Assembly (NCBI GenBank): GCA_023390905.1
Contig: JAEWBY010000072.1
Span: 1 to 64,000 of the forward strand
Direction: 5' to 3'
Source: Pseudomonadota bacterium
Lineage (GTDB): Bacteria; Pseudomonadota; Gammaproteobacteria; Xanthomonadales; Xanthomonadaceae
DNA length: 64,000 bases
Positions 63,115-64,000 of the stretch are shown here, in pieces (positions within the stretch are counted from its first letter, which is position 1; every line of letters begins with the position of its first letter). The notes below the pieces were generated by a model. It was given only the letters and a program-made list of their open reading frames with translations. It was not told where the DNA came from and did no database searches. Both the position numbers and the translations under genes were made by a program.

Positions 63115-63936
63115 ATGTCCCTGACCGCCTCCGCCGATCCCCAGACCCCGCCCCTGTTCGAACTCGATCGCGCCACCGTCATCCGCGGCGGCGTGCGCGT
63201 GCTGCGCGAGCTGTCACTGAGCATTCCGCTCGGGCAGCACACCGTGATCCTCGGGCCCAACGGCTGCGGCAAATCGACCTTCATCAAATTGATCCATCGC
63301 GAGCTGTATCCCCTGGCGCGCGAAGGCGACGCGCCGGTGAAAGTGTTCGGGCTGCGCCGCTGGAACGTGGCCGAACTGCGCACGCGGCTGGGCGTGGTCA
63401 CCAGCGATCTGACGCGCGATCTGCAGGAGATGCCGCAGCTGGGTGTCGAGGATGCGGTGCTGACCGGCTTTTTCTCCAGCTTCGTCATTCCCCCGCACCG
63501 CGAAGTCGATGCAGCGATGCGCGTCCGGGCGCGGCAGGCACTGGCCGACGTCAGCGCCGGCGCGCTGGCGGATCGGCAGGTAGGCGAGCTGTCCACCGGC
63601 GAAATGCGCCGCGTGCTGATCGCGCGCGCGCTGGTCCATGATCCGCAGGCGCTGCTGCTCGACGAACCCACCGCCGGGCTGGATCTGATCGCCCAGCGGC
63701 GTTTCCTCGAACTGCTCCGCGAACTCGCGCGGCGCGGCATCACGCTGGTGCTGGTGACCCACCATCTGGAGGAAATCGTGCCGGAGTTCCAGCGCGTGAT
63801 CCTGCTGCGCGCCGGGGAAGTGATGGCCGATGGCACGCCGGAGCAGGTGCTGACCTCGGACCAGTTATCCCGCGCCTATGGCGGCCCCTTGAAAGTGGCG
63901 CGCGAGGCGGAACGTTTCGTGCTCAGCCACGAGTGA
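63115..63936 (+). CDS. ABC transporter ATP-binding protein (orphan)
   Basis: 273 residues, a single ABC domain: Walker A GPNGCGKST, Q loop region TSDLTRDLQEM, signature LSTGEMRR, Walker B ALLLDEPTAGLD and H loop THH. FELDRATVIRGGVRVLRELS and GEVMADGTPEQVL are usual ends. The signature reads LSTGE instead of LSGGQ. No membrane subunit gene is adjacent in the window, so the partner is unknown. mutM starts seven bases after its stop. Confidence 0.9.
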   Translation: MSLTASADPQTPPLFELDRATVIRGGVRVLRELSLSIPLGQHTVILGPNGCGKSTFIKLIHRELYPLAREGDAPVKVFGLRRWNVAELRTRLGVVTSDLTRDLQEMPQLGVEDAVLTGFFSSFVIPPHREVDAAMRVRARQALADVSAGALADRQVGELSTGEMRRVLIARALVHDPQALLLDEPTAGLDLIAQRRFLELLRELARRGITLVLVTHHLEEIVPEFQRVILLRAGEVMADGTPEQVLTSDQLSRAYGGPLKVAREAERFVLSHE

Positions 63937-63942
63937 TCCCGG

Positions 63943-64000
63943 ATGCCCGAACTGCCCGAAGTCGAAACCACGCGCCGAGGCCTGGCCCCGCATCTGGAAG
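63943..64000 (+). CDS. mutM: Formamidopyrimidine-DNA glycosylase, first 19 residues
   Basis: The visible start MPELPEVETTRRGLAPHLE is the catalytic N-terminus of Fpg/MutM, whose Pro1 forms the Schiff base with oxidised purines (the initiator Met is removed). The rest lies beyond the window. The ATG is six bases after the ABC stop, so the two are probably in one transcript. Confidence 0.95.
   Translation, partial: MPELPEVETTRRGLAPHLE

Overview
The window is a compact, GC-rich chromosomal segment from a gammaproteobacterium of the Xanthomonadaceae/Lysobacteraceae (Lysobacter, Luteimonas, Pseudoxanthomonas or Xanthomonas type). This rests on gene content: a XanB2-type chorismatase, two Xanthomonas-type secreted S9 peptidases, polA beside a DUF2782 lipoprotein, rsmG-parA-parB, rpmB-rpmG and many Xanthomonas-style TAnnnT -10 boxes next to start codons. 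Nearly all of it is housekeeping or lineage-core DNA. I see no insertion sequence, prophage, CRISPR array, tRNA or rRNA.

Layout. 0-6 kb: YcgL and a cut membrane gene (minus), then an S9 peptidase, a membrane protein, a duplicated Cys-rich secreted protein and hemF (plus). 6-9 kb: a C-rich structured RNA candidate and polA (minus); polA carries an in-frame TAG. 9-14 kb: lipoprotein, UspA, FNR-box cytochrome c peroxidase, uvrD, YqhA. 14-23 kb: GST, DPP-IV-like peptidase, Coa1-like protein, lipoprotein, chorismatase, a secreted protein/metalloprotease pair, hemB. 23.3-24.3 kb: an AT-richer island with a frameshifted DUF5076 gene and a truncated gene remnant. 24-26 kb: aroE and a membrane protein. 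25.7-32.4 kb: a six-gene overlapping minus operon RDD - SpoIIM-like - DUF4129 - DUF4350 - MoxR - DUF58. 32.6-38.4 kb: DUF2167, gamma carbonic anhydrase, aldehyde dehydrogenase, exonuclease III, YeaQ, phosphopantetheinyl transferase, rsmG. 38.6-42.1 kb: parAB, GT2, a lipid A N-terminal-domain protein, rpmB-rpmG. 42.3-46.1 kb: a frameshifted DSD-motif protein, cardiolipin synthase, FAD/NAD(P) protein. 46.2-60.5 kb: a CrbS-like transporter-kinase, a PmrAB-like two-component system with PAP2 and EptA, then CrbR-like regulator, acs, a DcaP-type porin and an MHS permease. 60.7-64 kb: EF-hand protein, desaturase, TlpA-like protein, lone ABC ATPase and the start of mutM.

How genes work together. The clearest circuit is acetate use: CrbS-like sensor, CrbR-like regulator, acetyl-CoA synthetase, and an outer-membrane plus inner-membrane uptake pair beside it. 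A second unit (OmpR regulator, kinase, PAP2, EptA) fits regulated lipid A modification. hemF and hemB serve heme synthesis; aroE and the chorismatase both act on the shikimate/chorismate route.

Three genes carry single-base lesions (polA nonsense; two -1 frameshifts next to short A runs). Either the assembly has residual errors or this strain shows real decay; reads would decide. The most interesting non-coding signal is a C-rich-loop RNA just downstream of polA, where Spot 42 and ErsA lie in other gammaproteobacteria.
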